DNA of 64,000 nucleotides from Emcibacter nanhaiensis (GTDB lineage: Bacteria; Pseudomonadota; Alphaproteobacteria; Sphingomonadales; Emcibacteraceae): the NCBI RefSeq assembly GCF_006385175.1, contig NZ_VFIY01000005.1:317501-381500 (forward strand). The letters are read 5' to 3'. Shown here one piece after another: positions 18,171 through 27,861 of the stretch. The notes under the pieces are model-generated. The model was not told where the DNA came from and did no database searches. It saw only the letters and a list, made by a program, of their open reading frames with translations. Positions within the stretch are counted from its first letter, which is position 1. Each line of letters starts with the position of its first letter. The translations under genes and the position numbers were made by a program.

Positions 18171-18192
18171 CGGTACGGCACAGGCTGTACCG
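18171..18192. promoter_or_regulatory. 9-bp hairpin in the hisC/metX divergent region
   Basis: CGGTACGGC and GCTGTACCG pair over nine positions (one G-T) around an ACAG loop. No T-run follows on either strand. It lies 37-58 bases upstream of the chosen hisC start and may be an operator or an mRNA leader structure. Confidence 0.35.
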
Positions 18193-18320
18193 GTGGATTT
18201 GTTCTATCTGCAACGGCCCGGAACTGCAAGATGATATTCGGTGAAACTGCGCCTAAAACAAAGAATTTATTGACTTATATGGGCTCTGGGTTAAGACAGA
18301 CTGACAACAGAAGGCAGATT

Positions 18321-19484
18321 ATGACAGGCACAGAGATACAGGAAATTCAGGATGACGGCATTGCCGAGGTGGCGGTCCTTGGCGTGGACAAGCCGCTGCG
18401 TCTTGATTCTGGTGCCGCGCTCGGTCCCATTCATGTGGCCTATAAAAGCTGGGGCACCCTGAATGAGGACAAGTCCAATGTGGTGCTGATCTGCCATGCC
18501 CTGACCGGCGATCATTATGTGCGCGGCGTCAATCCCATCACCGGCAAACCGGGCTGGTGGCAGAATATGGTCGGCCCCGGTTGCCCGATCGATACCGACC
18601 GTTTCTATGTGATCTGCGCCAATGTGCTGGGTTCCTGCTGCGGCACCACCGGCCCGGCCGAGATCAACCCGGCCACCGGCAAACCTTACGGGCTCGATTT
18701 TCCGGTCATCACCATTCGCGACATGGTCAAAACCCAGGCCCTGCTGCTGGACCATCTTGGTATTGACGAGATTTTTGCCGTGGTCGGCGGCTCCATGGGC
18801 GGTATGCAGGCCCTGCAGTGGGCGTCGCTGTACCCGGACCGGGTGCGCAGTGTGGTCGCGATCGCCACCTGCTGGCGCCATTCGGCCCAGAATATTGCCT
18901 TCCACGAGGTGGGGCGCCAGGCCATCATGGCCGACCCCAACTGGAAGGGCGGGCGTTATTATGACGAAAAGGACAGTCCCCACGCCGGTCTGGCCGTGGC
19001 CCGCATGGCGGCCCATATCACCTATATGTCGGAAAGCGGGCTGACCAACCGGTTCGGCCGCAACCTGCAGGACCGGGAGGCGCTGACCTTTGGTTTCGAT
19101 GCCGACTTCCAGATCGAGAGCTACCTGCGTCACCAGGGCATTTCCTTTGTCGACCGCTTTGACGCCAACAGCTACCTCTATATCACCCGCGCCATGGATT
19201 ATTACGATCTGTCGGCGGACCATAACGGCGTGCTGGCCGAGGCATTCCGTGGCACCAAATCCCGCTTCTGCATCCTGTCGTTCAATTCGGACTGGCTGTA
19301 CACCACCGAGGAGAGCCGGGAAATCGTCCGCGCCCTGAATGGTGTCGGCGCCCGGGTCAGCTTTGCCGATATCGACATGGACAAGGGCCATGACAGCTTC
19401 CTGCTCGAGTGCCCGGAACTGGATGATATCATCCGCGGCTTCCTTGTTTCGCAGGCGGAACAAAAAGGCGGAGGGCTGTCATGA
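18321..19484 (+). CDS. metX: Homoserine O-acetyltransferase
   Basis: The 387-residue alpha/beta-hydrolase-fold enzyme acetylates (or succinylates) homoserine, the first committed step of methionine synthesis. The nucleophile elbow [12 protein letters not shown] lies near residue 157. The catalytic Asp is in [12 protein letters not shown] and the His in [13 protein letters not shown] 18321 follows AAGG by six bases; the longer reading frame from 18231 is unlikely. It overlaps metW by four bases, so translation is coupled. Confidence 0.95.
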   Translation: MTGTEIQEIQDDGIAEVAVLGVDKPLRLDSGAALGPIHVAYKSWGTLNEDKSNVVLICHALTGDHYVRGVNPITGKPGWWQNMVGPGCPIDTDRFYVICANVLGSCCGTTGPAEINPATGKPYGLDFPVITIRDMVKTQALLLDHLGIDEIFAVVGGSMGGMQALQWASLYPDRVRSVVAIATCWRHSAQNIAFHEVGRQAIMADPNWKGGRYYDEKDSPHAGLAVARMAAHITYMSESGLTNRFGRNLQDREALTFGFDADFQIESYLRHQGISFVDRFDANSYLYITRAMDYYDLSADHNGVLAEAFRGTKSRFCILSFNSDWLYTTEESREIVRALNGVGARVSFADIDMDKGHDSFLLECPELDDIIRGFLVSQAEQKGGGLS

Positions 19485-20110
19485 ACCGAGCTGCCGAATA
19501 TGGTCCCAAGGATATCCGCGTCGACCTGCTGCTGATTGCCGACATGATCGGGGAAGGCTCCAGCGTGCTGGATGTGGGCTGCGGCGACGGGGTGCTGCTG
19601 GATTATCTGGTGCACCAGAAGAAGGTCGACGGCCGCGGCATCGAGATCAGCCCGGAAGGGGTCAACAAAAGCATTGCCAAGGGGTTGAGCGTGATCCAGG
19701 GCGATGCGGAGACGGACATCGTCCATTACCCGGATGACAGCTTTGATGTGGTGATCCTGAGCCACACCCTGCAGGCCATGAACCGGCCGGACCTGATGCT
19801 GGACCAGCTGCTCAGGGTCGGGCGCAAGGCCATCGTCTCCTTCCCCAATTTCGGTTACTGGCGGGTGCGTGGCGGCCTGTTTTTCAAGGGCACCATGCCG
19901 GTCACCAGGAACCTGGATTATCCCTGGTATTCCACGCCCAACATTCATTTCTGCACCATCCGCGACTTTGTCCAGCTGTGTCAGGAAAAGAATATCCGCA
20001 TTGAACAGCAGATGGCCATCAACAGCAGCGGTCATCGCATGTCGTTCGACAGCCTGTGGTTCTCCAATATTTTTGCCACCCAGGGCCTGTTCGTCATCAG
20101 CCGCGGCTAG
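19481..20110 (+). CDS. metW: MetW, methionine-biosynthesis partner of MetX
   Basis: This 209-residue protein has a class I methyltransferase-like fold ([15 protein letters not shown], then GVEIS-like [26 protein letters not shown]). The MetW-specific parts are [15 protein letters not shown] and the C-terminal [21 protein letters not shown]. MetW works with MetX-type homoserine acyltransferases and is thought to raise their activity. The ATGA overlap with metX supports a complex. Confidence 0.94.
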   Translation: MNRAAEYGPKDIRVDLLLIADMIGEGSSVLDVGCGDGVLLDYLVHQKKVDGRGIEISPEGVNKSIAKGLSVIQGDAETDIVHYPDDSFDVVILSHTLQAMNRPDLMLDQLLRVGRKAIVSFPNFGYWRVRGGLFFKGTMPVTRNLDYPWYSTPNIHFCTIRDFVQLCQEKNIRIEQQMAINSSGHRMSFDSLWFSNIFATQGLFVISRG

Positions 20111-20113
20111 ACC

Positions 20114-20893
20114 TTAACCGGCTTGGTCTTTACCCTTGTCACTCTGACCGGTCAGGCCTTTCAGGAAGTCGACGGGAACCGGGAACACCAGGGTGGAACT
20201 CTTGTCGGAGGCGATATCCTGCAGGGCGGTCAGGTAGCGTAACTGCATGGCTTCCGGCCGCCCGGCCAGGATTTGCCCGGCGTTGAGCAGTTCGTCGGCC
20301 GCCTGGCGCTCCCCTTCGGCGGAAATGATCTTGGCCCGCCGGATCCTCTCGGTTTCCGCCTGTTTGGCGATAGCGCGGATCATGCTCTGGTCCAGGTCCA
20401 CATGTTTCAGCTCCACGTTGGAGACTTTGATTCCCCAGGCGTCGGTCTGTTCGTCCAGGATATTGCGGATGTCCTGGTTGAGCCGGTCCCTTTCGGCCAG
20501 CATCTCGTCCAGGTCATGCTGGCCGAGCACCGAGCGCAGGGTGGTCTGGGCCAGCTGGCTGGTGGCATATCGGAAATCCTCGACTTCAATGATAGCCCGC
20601 TGGGAGTCGATCACCCGGTAATAGACCACGGCATTGACGTGCACGGACACATTGTCCTTGGAGATCACATCCTGTTCCGGCACATCCATGACTGTGGTCC
20701 TGAGGTCGACCCGGACCATCTGCTGGATGATGGGGATGACGATGATCAGGCCGGGGCCTTTGACTTTCCAGAAGCGGCCAAGCTGGAAAACGACTCCCCG
20801 TTCATATTCCCGGAGAATGCGGATGGCCGACAGCAGCAGCGCCAGAACAAAAAAGATTGCCACATAGAGGGGAACTGAAAATTCAAATGTCAT
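20114..20893 (-). CDS. Slipin (SPFH/stomatin-like membrane protein)
   Basis: A 259-residue protein with one N-terminal membrane segment ([19 protein letters not shown]) and an SPFH domain ([51 protein letters not shown]), then a coiled stretch. Slipins encoded with NfeD proteases form membrane microdomain complexes and are substrates or regulators of the protease. The start at 20893 has AGGAGG 7 bases upstream and overlaps the nfeD stop by 11 bases. Confidence 0.92.
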   Translation of the reverse strand: MTFEFSVPLYVAIFFVLALLLSAIRILREYERGVVFQLGRFWKVKGPGLIIVIPIIQQMVRVDLRTTVMDVPEQDVISKDNVSVHVNAVVYYRVIDSQRAIIEVEDFRYATSQLAQTTLRSVLGQHDLDEMLAERDRLNQDIRNILDEQTDAWGIKVSNVELKHVDLDQSMIRAIAKQAETERIRRAKIISAEGERQAADELLNAGQILAGRPEAMQLRYLTALQDIASDKSSTLVFPVPVDFLKGLTGQSDKGKDQAG

Positions 20894-22319
20894 GGTCTGC
20901 CTCCTTTTGTTCGCTGTTCTGGACCTGCTCGACGACAAGCCGCAGGCCCTCCAGATCGGTCACTTTTACCCGGCTGTGACCGGGCAGCTTTTCCGGGCCG
21001 CGGGCTTTCCAGACCTCCCCGCGGATTCTGATGTGTCCTGTGCCCCCGGACCAGTCGATCACTTCGCCCGGCGCCCCGACCAGGGCTTCCGGTCCGGTCG
21101 TGACCGGACGTCGCCAGGCCTTGATGGCCATATACATGATGCCGAGCAGCAGCAGGCCGGACACAAGCGCGATGGAGCCGATAATGGGAATTGAAATGGC
21201 CATGCCCGGGACATCCGTATCAATCAGGATGATCGAGCCGATGACCAGGGCGATCAGGCCGCCAAGGCCCAGAACCCCGAAGGCGGGAACAAACATTTCC
21301 GCAATCAACAGGACCAGGCCCAGCAATATCAACGCCAGGCCGGCATAGTTGACCGGCAGAAGCTGAAGGGCGTATAGCGCCAGCAGCAGGCTGATGGCAC
21401 CGGTCACACCGGGCAGGATGGTGCCGGGGTTCCAGAACTCGATGATCAGGCCGTAGATGCCGACCATCAACAGGATATAGGCGACATTCGGATTGGTGAT
21501 GACGGAAAGAAGTTCGGTGCGCCAGTCCGGCGCTGCCACCCGGACCGCCAGTCCGCTTGTTTTCAGGGTAACGATATCGGTGCCGAGCTTGACGGAGCGG
21601 CCGTCCATCTGGGCCAGGAGATCCGGAATATCCGTGGCCAGAATATCGATGACGCCCATTTCCAGAGCTTTGGCGGCGGACAGACTGACGGCTTCGCGTA
21701 CCGCCCGCTCGGCCCAGTCAGCATTTCGTCCGCGCATTTCCGCCAGGCTGCGGATATAGGCGGCGGCGTCATTGATCGCCTTGTCTTCCAGGCCCGGATG
21801 CTCGGCAGCCGGTTTGGCTCCCTCCCCGGCGCTACCCTTTGGCTGTGCGGGAGTGGGCAGGCCGCCGATTTGCACCGGTGTTGCAGCCCCCAGGTTGGTG
21901 CCCGGCGCCATGGCCGAAATATGACAGGCATAGAGGATATAGGTGCCGGCACTGGCGGCCCGGCCACCGCCGGGGGCAACGAAGCAGGCGACGGGAACCG
22001 GCGACGTCATGATGGCTTTGATGATATCGCGCATGGAGTTGTCGAGCCCACCCGGCGTGTCCAGGCGCAGGATGATCAGCGGGTTGCCTTCCTGTTCCGC
22101 CTGTTCCATGCCCCGCACCACATAGTCGCTGACCGCCGGGCCAATCGGGCCTTTAATATCGAGAAGGGTGACGTCCCCTTGGCCGGCATATAAGGGAACC
22201 GGCGCCTTCAGGAGGAGAAGCAACAGCGAGATCAGGAGAGCAGACAGCCAACGCTGCCGCCCCCTCGTGAGGGAGAAGTGAGCTATTCTGCGGAACTGGT
22301 ATCTTGTTTCCATCGCCAT
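20883..22319 (-). CDS. NfeD-family membrane-bound serine protease
   Basis: About 478 residues. A signal sequence is followed by a ClpP-like protease domain ([20 protein letters not shown]; catalytic serine in [12 protein letters not shown]), then four or five TM segments (about residues 280-410), and a C-terminal NfeD OB-fold ([25 protein letters not shown]). It cleaves hydrophobic C-termini of slipins in known homologues. A GGGGG run before the Met at 22319 supports this start over the longer frame to 22436. Operon with the slipin. Confidence 0.88.
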   Translation of the reverse strand: MAMETRYQFRRIAHFSLTRGRQRWLSALLISLLLLLLKAPVPLYAGQGDVTLLDIKGPIGPAVSDYVVRGMEQAEQEGNPLIILRLDTPGGLDNSMRDIIKAIMTSPVPVACFVAPGGGRAASAGTYILYACHISAMAPGTNLGAATPVQIGGLPTPAQPKGSAGEGAKPAAEHPGLEDKAINDAAAYIRSLAEMRGRNADWAERAVREAVSLSAAKALEMGVIDILATDIPDLLAQMDGRSVKLGTDIVTLKTSGLAVRVAAPDWRTELLSVITNPNVAYILLMVGIYGLIIEFWNPGTILPGVTGAISLLLALYALQLLPVNYAGLALILLGLVLLIAEMFVPAFGVLGLGGLIALVIGSIILIDTDVPGMAISIPIIGSIALVSGLLLLGIMYMAIKAWRRPVTTGPEALVGAPGEVIDWSGGTGHIRIRGEVWKARGPEKLPGHSRVKVTDLEGLRLVVEQVQNSEQKEADHDI

Positions 22320-22456
22320 CACCCCCGACTTGCACAGGAAGAATAATTTTGCGGAAGAATAAACCTGCCCTGTATCCCGGGCCTTCTGCGGTGCCCTGAC
22401 AGTCACAAGTCTATCACAGGGGGGAGGGAAAGGCACCCCATGATGCGGCGAGGCCT

Positions 22457-23215
22457 CTATTTGCGGTTGCGTTGCATCCGGTTGCCAGCCAGGGCCGGCT
22501 TGCGCACCCGCTGTTTCGCGCGGTTGCCGCTATCGGCGGCATAGATCTGTTTTTCCGCTTCGATGACCAGGGTGCCGGCGAAATTGGACCAGAAGCGCTG
22601 GCCGGTTTTTTCCATGGCGGCGAGCAGGGAAATCATGGTCCGGCTCTTGAACGGCGGCAGGGTCAGGGCGGAGGTGGCGCTGGTTGGAGTCAGCATGTTA
22701 TCCGCCAGCATCTGGCGGATCTGGCTGGTGCTGTAGGGGGTGCCATGCCCGAACGGGGTACTGTCACTGCGGGCCCAGAAGCCCATGCGGTTGGGCACCA
22801 CCAGCAGCACGCGGCCGCCCGGCGCCAGAGTGCGCCAGACTTCACGCAACAGGTGCCGCTTGTGATCGGAATGTTCCAGCATATGGACCATGACGATGCG
22901 GTCCATGCTGGCGTCCTGCAGCGGCAGGTGCCGCTCATTGGCCAGGGCGCAGAGATTGCCGCCGTAGGTGCCTTCGCGATTGCCGTGGAAGCGGGGCCAG
23001 CGGATCACGCCCTGCTGGGCCGGCATGATGGCGATGGTGTGGCGGGCTTCTTCCCGGAATGGATCCAGGTAAGGGGTGGCATAGCCAAGGCCCAGGACTT
23101 CCATGCCGTGCACGGTAGGCCAGAGAGTTCTGATCTGGTTGCGGATCAGCCGGGCGGCGACCTTGCCCAGCGGGGATTGGTAAAAGGCGCGCAGATCTAC
23201 CACATCCTGATACAT
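22457..23215 (-). CDS. Class I SAM-dependent methyltransferase
   Basis: This 252-residue protein has a DUF/Methyltransf_11-like core: VLGLGYATPYL as motif I, LPLQDASMDRIVMVHMLEHSDHKRHLLREVWRTLAPGGRVLLVVPNR as motifs II-IV. The C-terminal tail is basic (NRAKQRVRKPALAGNRMQRNRK). AGGAGG lies 7 bases before the Met at 23215. Homologues are common in alphaproteobacteria, often beside gloB. The substrate is unknown. Confidence 0.85.
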   Translation of the reverse strand: MYQDVVDLRAFYQSPLGKVAARLIRNQIRTLWPTVHGMEVLGLGYATPYLDPFREEARHTIAIMPAQQGVIRWPRFHGNREGTYGGNLCALANERHLPLQDASMDRIVMVHMLEHSDHKRHLLREVWRTLAPGGRVLLVVPNRMGFWARSDSTPFGHGTPYSTSQIRQMLADNMLTPTSATSALTLPPFKSRTMISLLAAMEKTGQRFWSNFAGTLVIEAEKQIYAADSGNRAKQRVRKPALAGNRMQRNRK

Positions 23216-23292
23216 TGGCGCGCCTCCTTTTCTGTAATGTAACAACCGGGTCTCATCTGGAAACCGATTTTACCGCACAACCCGGGAGTCTG

Positions 23293-24015
23293 TTAAGTGA
23301 TATATTGACCGCCGTTGATATTCAGGGTGGAGCCGGTAATAAAGCCGGCCTCATCGGCGGCCAGGAACACCACGGCCCGGGCGATTTCCTCGGGCTCGCC
23401 AAGGCGGCCGACCGGAATCTGGGCGATGATTTTTTCCAGCACTTTTTCCGGCACGGCGCGCACCATGTCGGTGCCGATATATCCCGGGGCGATGGCGTTG
23501 GCGGTGACGCCGTAACGGGCGCCTTCCTGGGCCAGGGCCTTGACGAAGCCGATGTCCCCGGCTTTGGCGGCGGAATAGTTGGTCTGGCCCATCTGGCCCT
23601 TGACCCCGTTGATGGAGCTGATGCAGATCACCCGGCCGAAACCGCGCTCCTTCATGCCGTCCCATACGGATTTGGTCATGTTGAAATTGGACGTGAGGTC
23701 TGTGTCAATCACCGCATCCCACATGCTCTTGTCCATTTTGCTGAGCGTGGCGTCCCGGGTGATGCCGGCATTGTTGACCAGCACTTCCACCGGCCCCAGG
23801 TCTTTTTCGATCTGGGCCATGCCGGCCTGGCAGGCATCAAAGTCACTCACATCCCATTTATAGACCGCAATCCCGGTGTCTTCCTTGAATTTGGCGGCGG
23901 CCTCGTCATTGCCGGCATAATTGGCGGCTACGGTATAGCCGGCATCTTTGAGGGCCTGGGATATAGCGGCGCCGATACCACGGGTGCCGCCGGTGACAAC
24001 TGCTATTCTGGACAT
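23293..24015 (-). CDS. phaB: Acetoacetyl-CoA reductase
   Basis: The 240-residue NADPH-dependent SDR reduces acetoacetyl-CoA to (R)-3-hydroxybutyryl-CoA for PHA synthesis. It has TGGTRGIG for cofactor binding, NNAGITRD, the catalytic Ser (CISSINGVKGQMGQ), YSAAK with catalytic Tyr/Lys, and the PhaB-like end STLNINGGQYIT. Length equals the PhaB standard. GGAG lies 7 bases before the start at 24015. It lies downstream of phaA on the same strand. Confidence 0.93.
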   Translation of the reverse strand: MSRIAVVTGGTRGIGAAISQALKDAGYTVAANYAGNDEAAAKFKEDTGIAVYKWDVSDFDACQAGMAQIEKDLGPVEVLVNNAGITRDATLSKMDKSMWDAVIDTDLTSNFNMTKSVWDGMKERGFGRVICISSINGVKGQMGQTNYSAAKAGDIGFVKALAQEGARYGVTANAIAPGYIGTDMVRAVPEKVLEKIIAQIPVGRLGEPEEIARAVVFLAADEAGFITGSTLNINGGQYIT

Positions 24016-24083
24016 ATGTTTCTCCTCACCGTCTCTAGCTGTAACTGTTTGGGTTTCTGTCTTTTTTATTGTTTTTATTTTGT

Positions 24084-24110
24084 CTCCCCGGATGATGAGC
24101 ACCCGGGGAG
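24084..24110 (-). other. Intercistronic hairpin between phaA and phaB
   Basis: CTCCCCGG and CCGGGGAG form an 8-bp GC-rich stem with an 11-base loop. No T-run follows on the coding strand, so it may stabilise the phaA or phaB part of the message rather than end it. Confidence 0.45.
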
Positions 24111-24129
24111 GGTCTTTAAGCTATATCTC

Positions 24130-25305
24130 TCAGGGCCGTTCAACACAGACCGCGACACCCATGCCGCCGCCGATGCACAATGTGGCCAGGCCTTTCTTGG
24201 CGTCGCGGCGTTTCATTTCATGCAGCAGGGTGCAGAAAATGCGCGCGCCGCTGGCGCCGATCGGGTGACCGATGGCGATGGCGCCGCCGTTGACATTGAC
24301 CTTGTCCGTATCCCAGCCCATGTCGCGGTTCACGGCACAGGCCTGGACGGCAAAGGCTTCATTGGCTTCGATCAGGTCAAGGTCGTCCTTGTCCCAGCCG
24401 GCCTTTTCCAGCGCCTTGCGGCTGGCCGGGATCGGGCCGATGCCCATGATGCTGGGGTCCACCCCGGCGGTGGCCCAGGATTTGATGACCGCCAGCGGGG
24501 TCAGGCCGCGCTTCTCGGCTTCTGCCACCGGCATCAGCATGACCGCGGCGGCGCCGTCGTTGATGCCGCTGGCATTGGCGGCGGTGACGGAGCCTTCCTT
24601 GTTAAAGGCGGGGCGTACGCCGGACACGCTGTCCATGGTCACTCCCTTGCGGATATATTCGTCTTCTTCGACGATGGTGTCGCCCTTGCGGCCCTTAATG
24701 GTGACCGGCACGATCTCGTCCCTGAATTTGCCGGCGGCCTGGGCGGCCTCGGCCTTGTTCTGGGAGGCGACGGCAAAGGCATCCTGTTCCTCGCGGCCGA
24801 TCTGCCATTCGCGGGCGATATTTTCCGCGGTGACACCCATATGCATGACACCGAAGGCGTCGGTCAGACCGTCCTTGATCATGGTGTCTTCGAACTGGGC
24901 CGGGCCCATTTTGACGCCGCCGCGCAGCTGGGCGGCATGGGGCGCCTGGCTCATGCTTTCCTGGCCGCCGGCAATCATGATGGTGGCATCGCCGCAGCGA
25001 ATCGCCTGGCTGGCCAGGGCGACGGCACGCAGGCCGGAACCGCAAACCTGGTTCATGCCCCAGGCTGTGGTCTCCTTGGGCAGGCCGGCATTGATGACGG
25101 CCTGGCGGGCCGGATTCATACCGGTAGCAGCGGTCAGGACCTGGCCCAGGATCACTTCATCCACATCGGCCGGGTCGACACCGGTCTCTTCCAGCAGGGC
25201 GCGGAGAACTATCTCTCCCAGGTAGTGGGCCGGTACACTGCTGAGCGCTCCGTTGAAGGAGCCGACAGGGGTGCGGCGGGCGGCAACAATGGCGATGTCT
25301 GTCAT
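24130..25305 (-). CDS. phaA: Acetyl-CoA C-acetyltransferase (thiolase)
   Basis: The 391-residue biosynthetic thiolase condenses two acetyl-CoA to acetoacetyl-CoA. The nucleophile Cys is in NQVCGSGLRAV (about residue 88). The second active-site block is EAFAVQAC, with the His in IAIGHPIGASGAR and the C-terminal Cys in CIGGGMGVAVCVE. It feeds PhaB directly downstream. A role in fatty-acid degradation is also possible, but the pairing with phaB favours PHA synthesis. Confidence 0.94.
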   Translation of the reverse strand: MTDIAIVAARRTPVGSFNGALSSVPAHYLGEIVLRALLEETGVDPADVDEVILGQVLTAATGMNPARQAVINAGLPKETTAWGMNQVCGSGLRAVALASQAIRCGDATIMIAGGQESMSQAPHAAQLRGGVKMGPAQFEDTMIKDGLTDAFGVMHMGVTAENIAREWQIGREEQDAFAVASQNKAEAAQAAGKFRDEIVPVTIKGRKGDTIVEEDEYIRKGVTMDSVSGVRPAFNKEGSVTAANASGINDGAAAVMLMPVAEAEKRGLTPLAVIKSWATAGVDPSIMGIGPIPASRKALEKAGWDKDDLDLIEANEAFAVQACAVNRDMGWDTDKVNVNGGAIAIGHPIGASGARIFCTLLHEMKRRDAKKGLATLCIGGGMGVAVCVERP

Positions 25306-25590
25306 ATTACTTCCTTGTCTTTCAGTTTATTTCCCGGCTGTCTGGTGGATCAGGTGCCGGGCGAGTTGTTTCTTGTCTCCAATGAACGATTTCCGAACAA
25401 AGTATATGATGTCCGGCAGGTTTCGTCCGTTATTGTTTCGTTACATCAGCACAACAACTATAGTGCGCCGCAACATAATCTTGCAATGGGCTACTCAAAA
25501 AAAATCACTGAAATATTCTGCCTTCGGCCTGTCTTACAATAGACAGCCAGTCTTTTCAATTATTTTATAGTCTAATTATTATTTGTAATA
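25306..25590. other. Intergenic region, phaA promoter side
   Basis: 285 bases between the phaA start and the end of the PhaC-like gene. The part from about 25550 to 25610 is strongly A+T-rich. I find no convincing coding frame, terminator or RNA in it. Confidence 0.5.
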
Positions 25591-26826
25591 TTATTTTATA
25601 TATTCAGTAATTTTTGGCCATAATATTTTATCGGCGCCATATCCGGCGATCATGTTGACATGGCCGCTGGCCGCCGAGGTATGGGTCGCATCAGGCAAGT
25701 GCTTCAGGATATCTTTCGCAGATGCAGGGGGCACGATCCGGTCCCGCTCCGGGGTGATCACATGGCAGGGCAGGGTAATTTCCTCGGGCAGGATGGTTCT
25801 GCCTTCCACCTGCCATTCGCCCTTGTGGGGCAGGTTGTCCCGGTACCAGCGGTTCAGGCAGTCAAAGGCCAGGTTGAGCGCCAGCGGCGCGCCCTCGTTG
25901 GCCCAGTCCTCGATGGCGACAAATATCTCTGTTTTGGGGTCATCGGGATCGAGGGTGGCGAAACGGCGGAACTTGCGGTCCGACAGGGTTGGGTCCAGGC
26001 TGAAGAAAAACAACTGCATCACATCCATGGGGACCACGCCCAGGTCCCGGAACAGTTCCTGCGATTTATCCATCAACTTCAGGAAGCCTTCCAGCTGCAC
26101 ATTGCGTTCGGCATGGAAGTCCCATGGCGTGGCGACCAGGGTCAGGCTGTCCAGCACGCCTTCGTCCTTCAGGATATGGGCGGCGGCAATGGCCAGGTTG
26201 CCGCCCATGCAATAGCCCAGCAGATGCACCGGGCGGCCGCGGCGGTTGGCAATTTCCCGGATCATGGGCACCAGCCGGCTCGTGATATAGTCATCAAGTC
26301 CGAACAGTTTTTCCAGCGGGCCCGGGGCGTCCCAGTCCATCAGATAAGGCCTCAAGCCTTCTCCGGCCAGGTAGCGCATCAGGCTGTGGTCTTCCATCAG
26401 GTCCAGGACGTGGTAGCTGTTGACCAGCGACGGCACGGCAATAACCACCGGTTCGTCGCCTTTGGCATTGGGGGCATAGTCCAGCAGCCGGGTGCTGCCG
26501 CTTTCCAGCGCTGCCGGCGGTTCCGGGACGCAACGGCGGTAGGGATGGTTCTGGTAGGCTTCGATTCCCTGCATCATGGTCATGAGCCGTTCCTGCGCCT
26601 TGAGCATGACGGTCTGCTGCAGCAGCAGCATATCCTCCTTCTCAAGCTTTGCCCGCAGTTTCCGGGCAGTCTCGGCCCGGGCCGGATGGCAGTGCAGACC
26701 GTCCAGCAGGAACAGGGGCAGGCTGGCGGCCGCGCTCATCCATTCGCTGGTGGCGGTGGCCACATGCAGCGGCAGGGGCCGGGGCCCGGTGCGCTTGGTC
26801 AAAGGAGTAGGAGACTCGTCCGTCAT
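25591..26826 (-). CDS. Short PhaC-like alpha/beta hydrolase (PHA synthase family)
   Basis: 411 residues. The nucleophile motif is GYCMGG with Cys206, as in PHA synthases (lipases have Ser there). The likely triad is completed by Asp362 (PERDRIVPP) and His389 (SGHVNMIAG). The PhaC-typical block YLMDWDAPGPLEKLFGLDDYIT and the DWANEGAPLALNLAFDCLNRWYRDN segment are present. It is clearly shorter than class I PhaC (about 580) and lacks most of the N-terminal domain. A class III-like synthase or another acyltransferase is possible. Confidence 0.78.
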   Translation of the reverse strand: MTDESPTPLTKRTGPRPLPLHVATATSEWMSAAASLPLFLLDGLHCHPARAETARKLRAKLEKEDMLLLQQTVMLKAQERLMTMMQGIEAYQNHPYRRCVPEPPAALESGSTRLLDYAPNAKGDEPVVIAVPSLVNSYHVLDLMEDHSLMRYLAGEGLRPYLMDWDAPGPLEKLFGLDDYITSRLVPMIREIANRRGRPVHLLGYCMGGNLAIAAAHILKDEGVLDSLTLVATPWDFHAERNVQLEGFLKLMDKSQELFRDLGVVPMDVMQLFFFSLDPTLSDRKFRRFATLDPDDPKTEIFVAIEDWANEGAPLALNLAFDCLNRWYRDNLPHKGEWQVEGRTILPEEITLPCHVITPERDRIVPPASAKDILKHLPDATHTSAASGHVNMIAGYGADKILWPKITEYIK

Positions 26827-26871
26827 GACGTCAGTATAAACCGGACCGCATCGGGACAGAACAGGGAAAAT

Positions 26872-26903
26872 AAAAAGCCCCGCAAATTCTGCGGGGCTTT
26901 CGA
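26872..26903 (-). terminator. Terminator of the tonB-exbD operon
   Basis: AAAGCCCCGC and GCGGGGCTTT form a perfect 10-bp stem around AAATTCT. On the minus strand a T-run follows. It lies just after the exbD stop codon. Confidence 0.88.
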
Positions 26904-26929
26904 AAACTTTAAGCTGTTGCCGTCAGGCG

Positions 26930-27337
26930 TCAGTTGGCTTTCGGTGTGGCGACCACATAGTTCAGCACACCGGCCTGGCGGACACCTTCGACCACTTCGA
27001 TCACCTTGCCGGAGGTGGCGTCACGGTCGGCCTTGATCACCACGGACGGGGTATCCATCTTGGCCTTGTCCCGCTCCACGTTGGGGCGCACGGCGCGCAC
27101 ATCGATGCGGCGCTTGTTGTACCAGACCTCGTCACGGGCGGTAATATCGATAAAGATACTCTGGGCCTCGGTGTTTTCGCTCTTCTGAGAGCTGTCCGGA
27201 CGGTTCAGTTCAACCCCGGTTTCCTTCAGGAAGGAGGCGGTAACGATAAAAAAGATCAACATAATAAAGACGATGTCGAGCATCGGTGTCATGTCGATGT
27301 CGGCTTCGTCCTGTGCTGCTTTATGTTTGTGACGCAT
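26930..27337 (-). CDS. exbD: ExbD/TolR-type biopolymer transport protein
   Basis: A 135-residue inner-membrane protein with one TM segment containing the conserved proton-channel Asp (DIDMTPMLDIVFIMLIFFIVTASF) and a periplasmic TolR-like domain (VVIKADRDATSGKVIEVVEGVRQAG). With ExbB it would convert proton motive force into TonB movement. It is the last gene of an operon with two tonB-like genes; no exbB gene is present next to it. Confidence 0.93.
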   Translation of the reverse strand: MRHKHKAAQDEADIDMTPMLDIVFIMLIFFIVTASFLKETGVELNRPDSSQKSENTEAQSIFIDITARDEVWYNKRRIDVRAVRPNVERDKAKMDTPSVVIKADRDATSGKVIEVVEGVRQAGVLNYVVATPKAN

Positions 27338-27372
27338 GTAAAACTCCCTTGTTCGGCAACAGTTATATTGGA

Positions 27373-27810
27373 TTAGTTTTGCTTTTCCAACCCAAAAGTG
27401 AATTTAAACCGAAGTCCGGTGTCGGGGACGGGGACGGCATTTGATATTCTTGCTTTATATTTAAAATTTCTGATCGAGGCGAGAGCAGTTTCCTCAAAAA
27501 TTTCGTTAGAAGAGTCAATTACATAAGGGTCTACAACCCGTCCTTCCGCGCTAAGATCAAAACCAACGACGACGTAACCCGACAGACCCGCCTGTGCGGC
27601 AGCAAGGGGGTACAGGGGCGGCTCGCCGCTGACAAATTCGGATTCACTGTGGACGAATCCGGGGCAGGTTGTGGCGGGCCAGTTTGGAATTCCGAACCCG
27701 ATTCCCGTCAGCGCTTTCGCCTCCGCCGCCGTCATCTGCTGCATGATATAGAACAGACCGAAGGTGACCGTCAGCGCCAGGAAAAGGGAGAAGCCCGCCC
27801 GGGTAATCAT
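27373..27810 (-). CDS. Short TonB-like energy transducer
   Basis: 145 residues: an N-terminal TM segment (RAGFSLFLALTVTFGLFYIMQQM), a short linker of about 35 residues instead of the usual Pro-rich spacer, and a TonB C-terminal domain (PPLYPLAAAQAGLSGYVVVGFDLSAEGRVVDPYVIDSSNEIFEETALASIRNFKYKA). The start at 27810 is chosen because MITRAGFSLFLAL aligns with the N-terminus of the upstream paralogue; a longer frame reaches 27858. A cysteine (TTCPGF) lies in the linker. The reach across the periplasm would be limited. Confidence 0.8.
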   Translation of the reverse strand: MITRAGFSLFLALTVTFGLFYIMQQMTAAEAKALTGIGFGIPNWPATTCPGFVHSESEFVSGEPPLYPLAAAQAGLSGYVVVGFDLSAEGRVVDPYVIDSSNEIFEETALASIRNFKYKARISNAVPVPDTGLRFKFTFGLEKQN

Positions 27811-27861
27811 CACGGACGGGACTTCTCCACCGCTGCGGGGTGTCAGAATGCCGGGCATGGC

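Noticed and set aside
18193-18320. SAM-II type riboswitch upstream of metX
   Set aside because: metX genes in this class often have one, but I could not find the GCTAAA...AAGGG pseudoknot pattern here.
23215-25542. 775-codon frame antisense to the methyltransferase, phaB and phaA genes
   Set aside because: It is a composition shadow of clearly coding genes on the other strand; its product is low-complexity Gly/His/Asp-rich.
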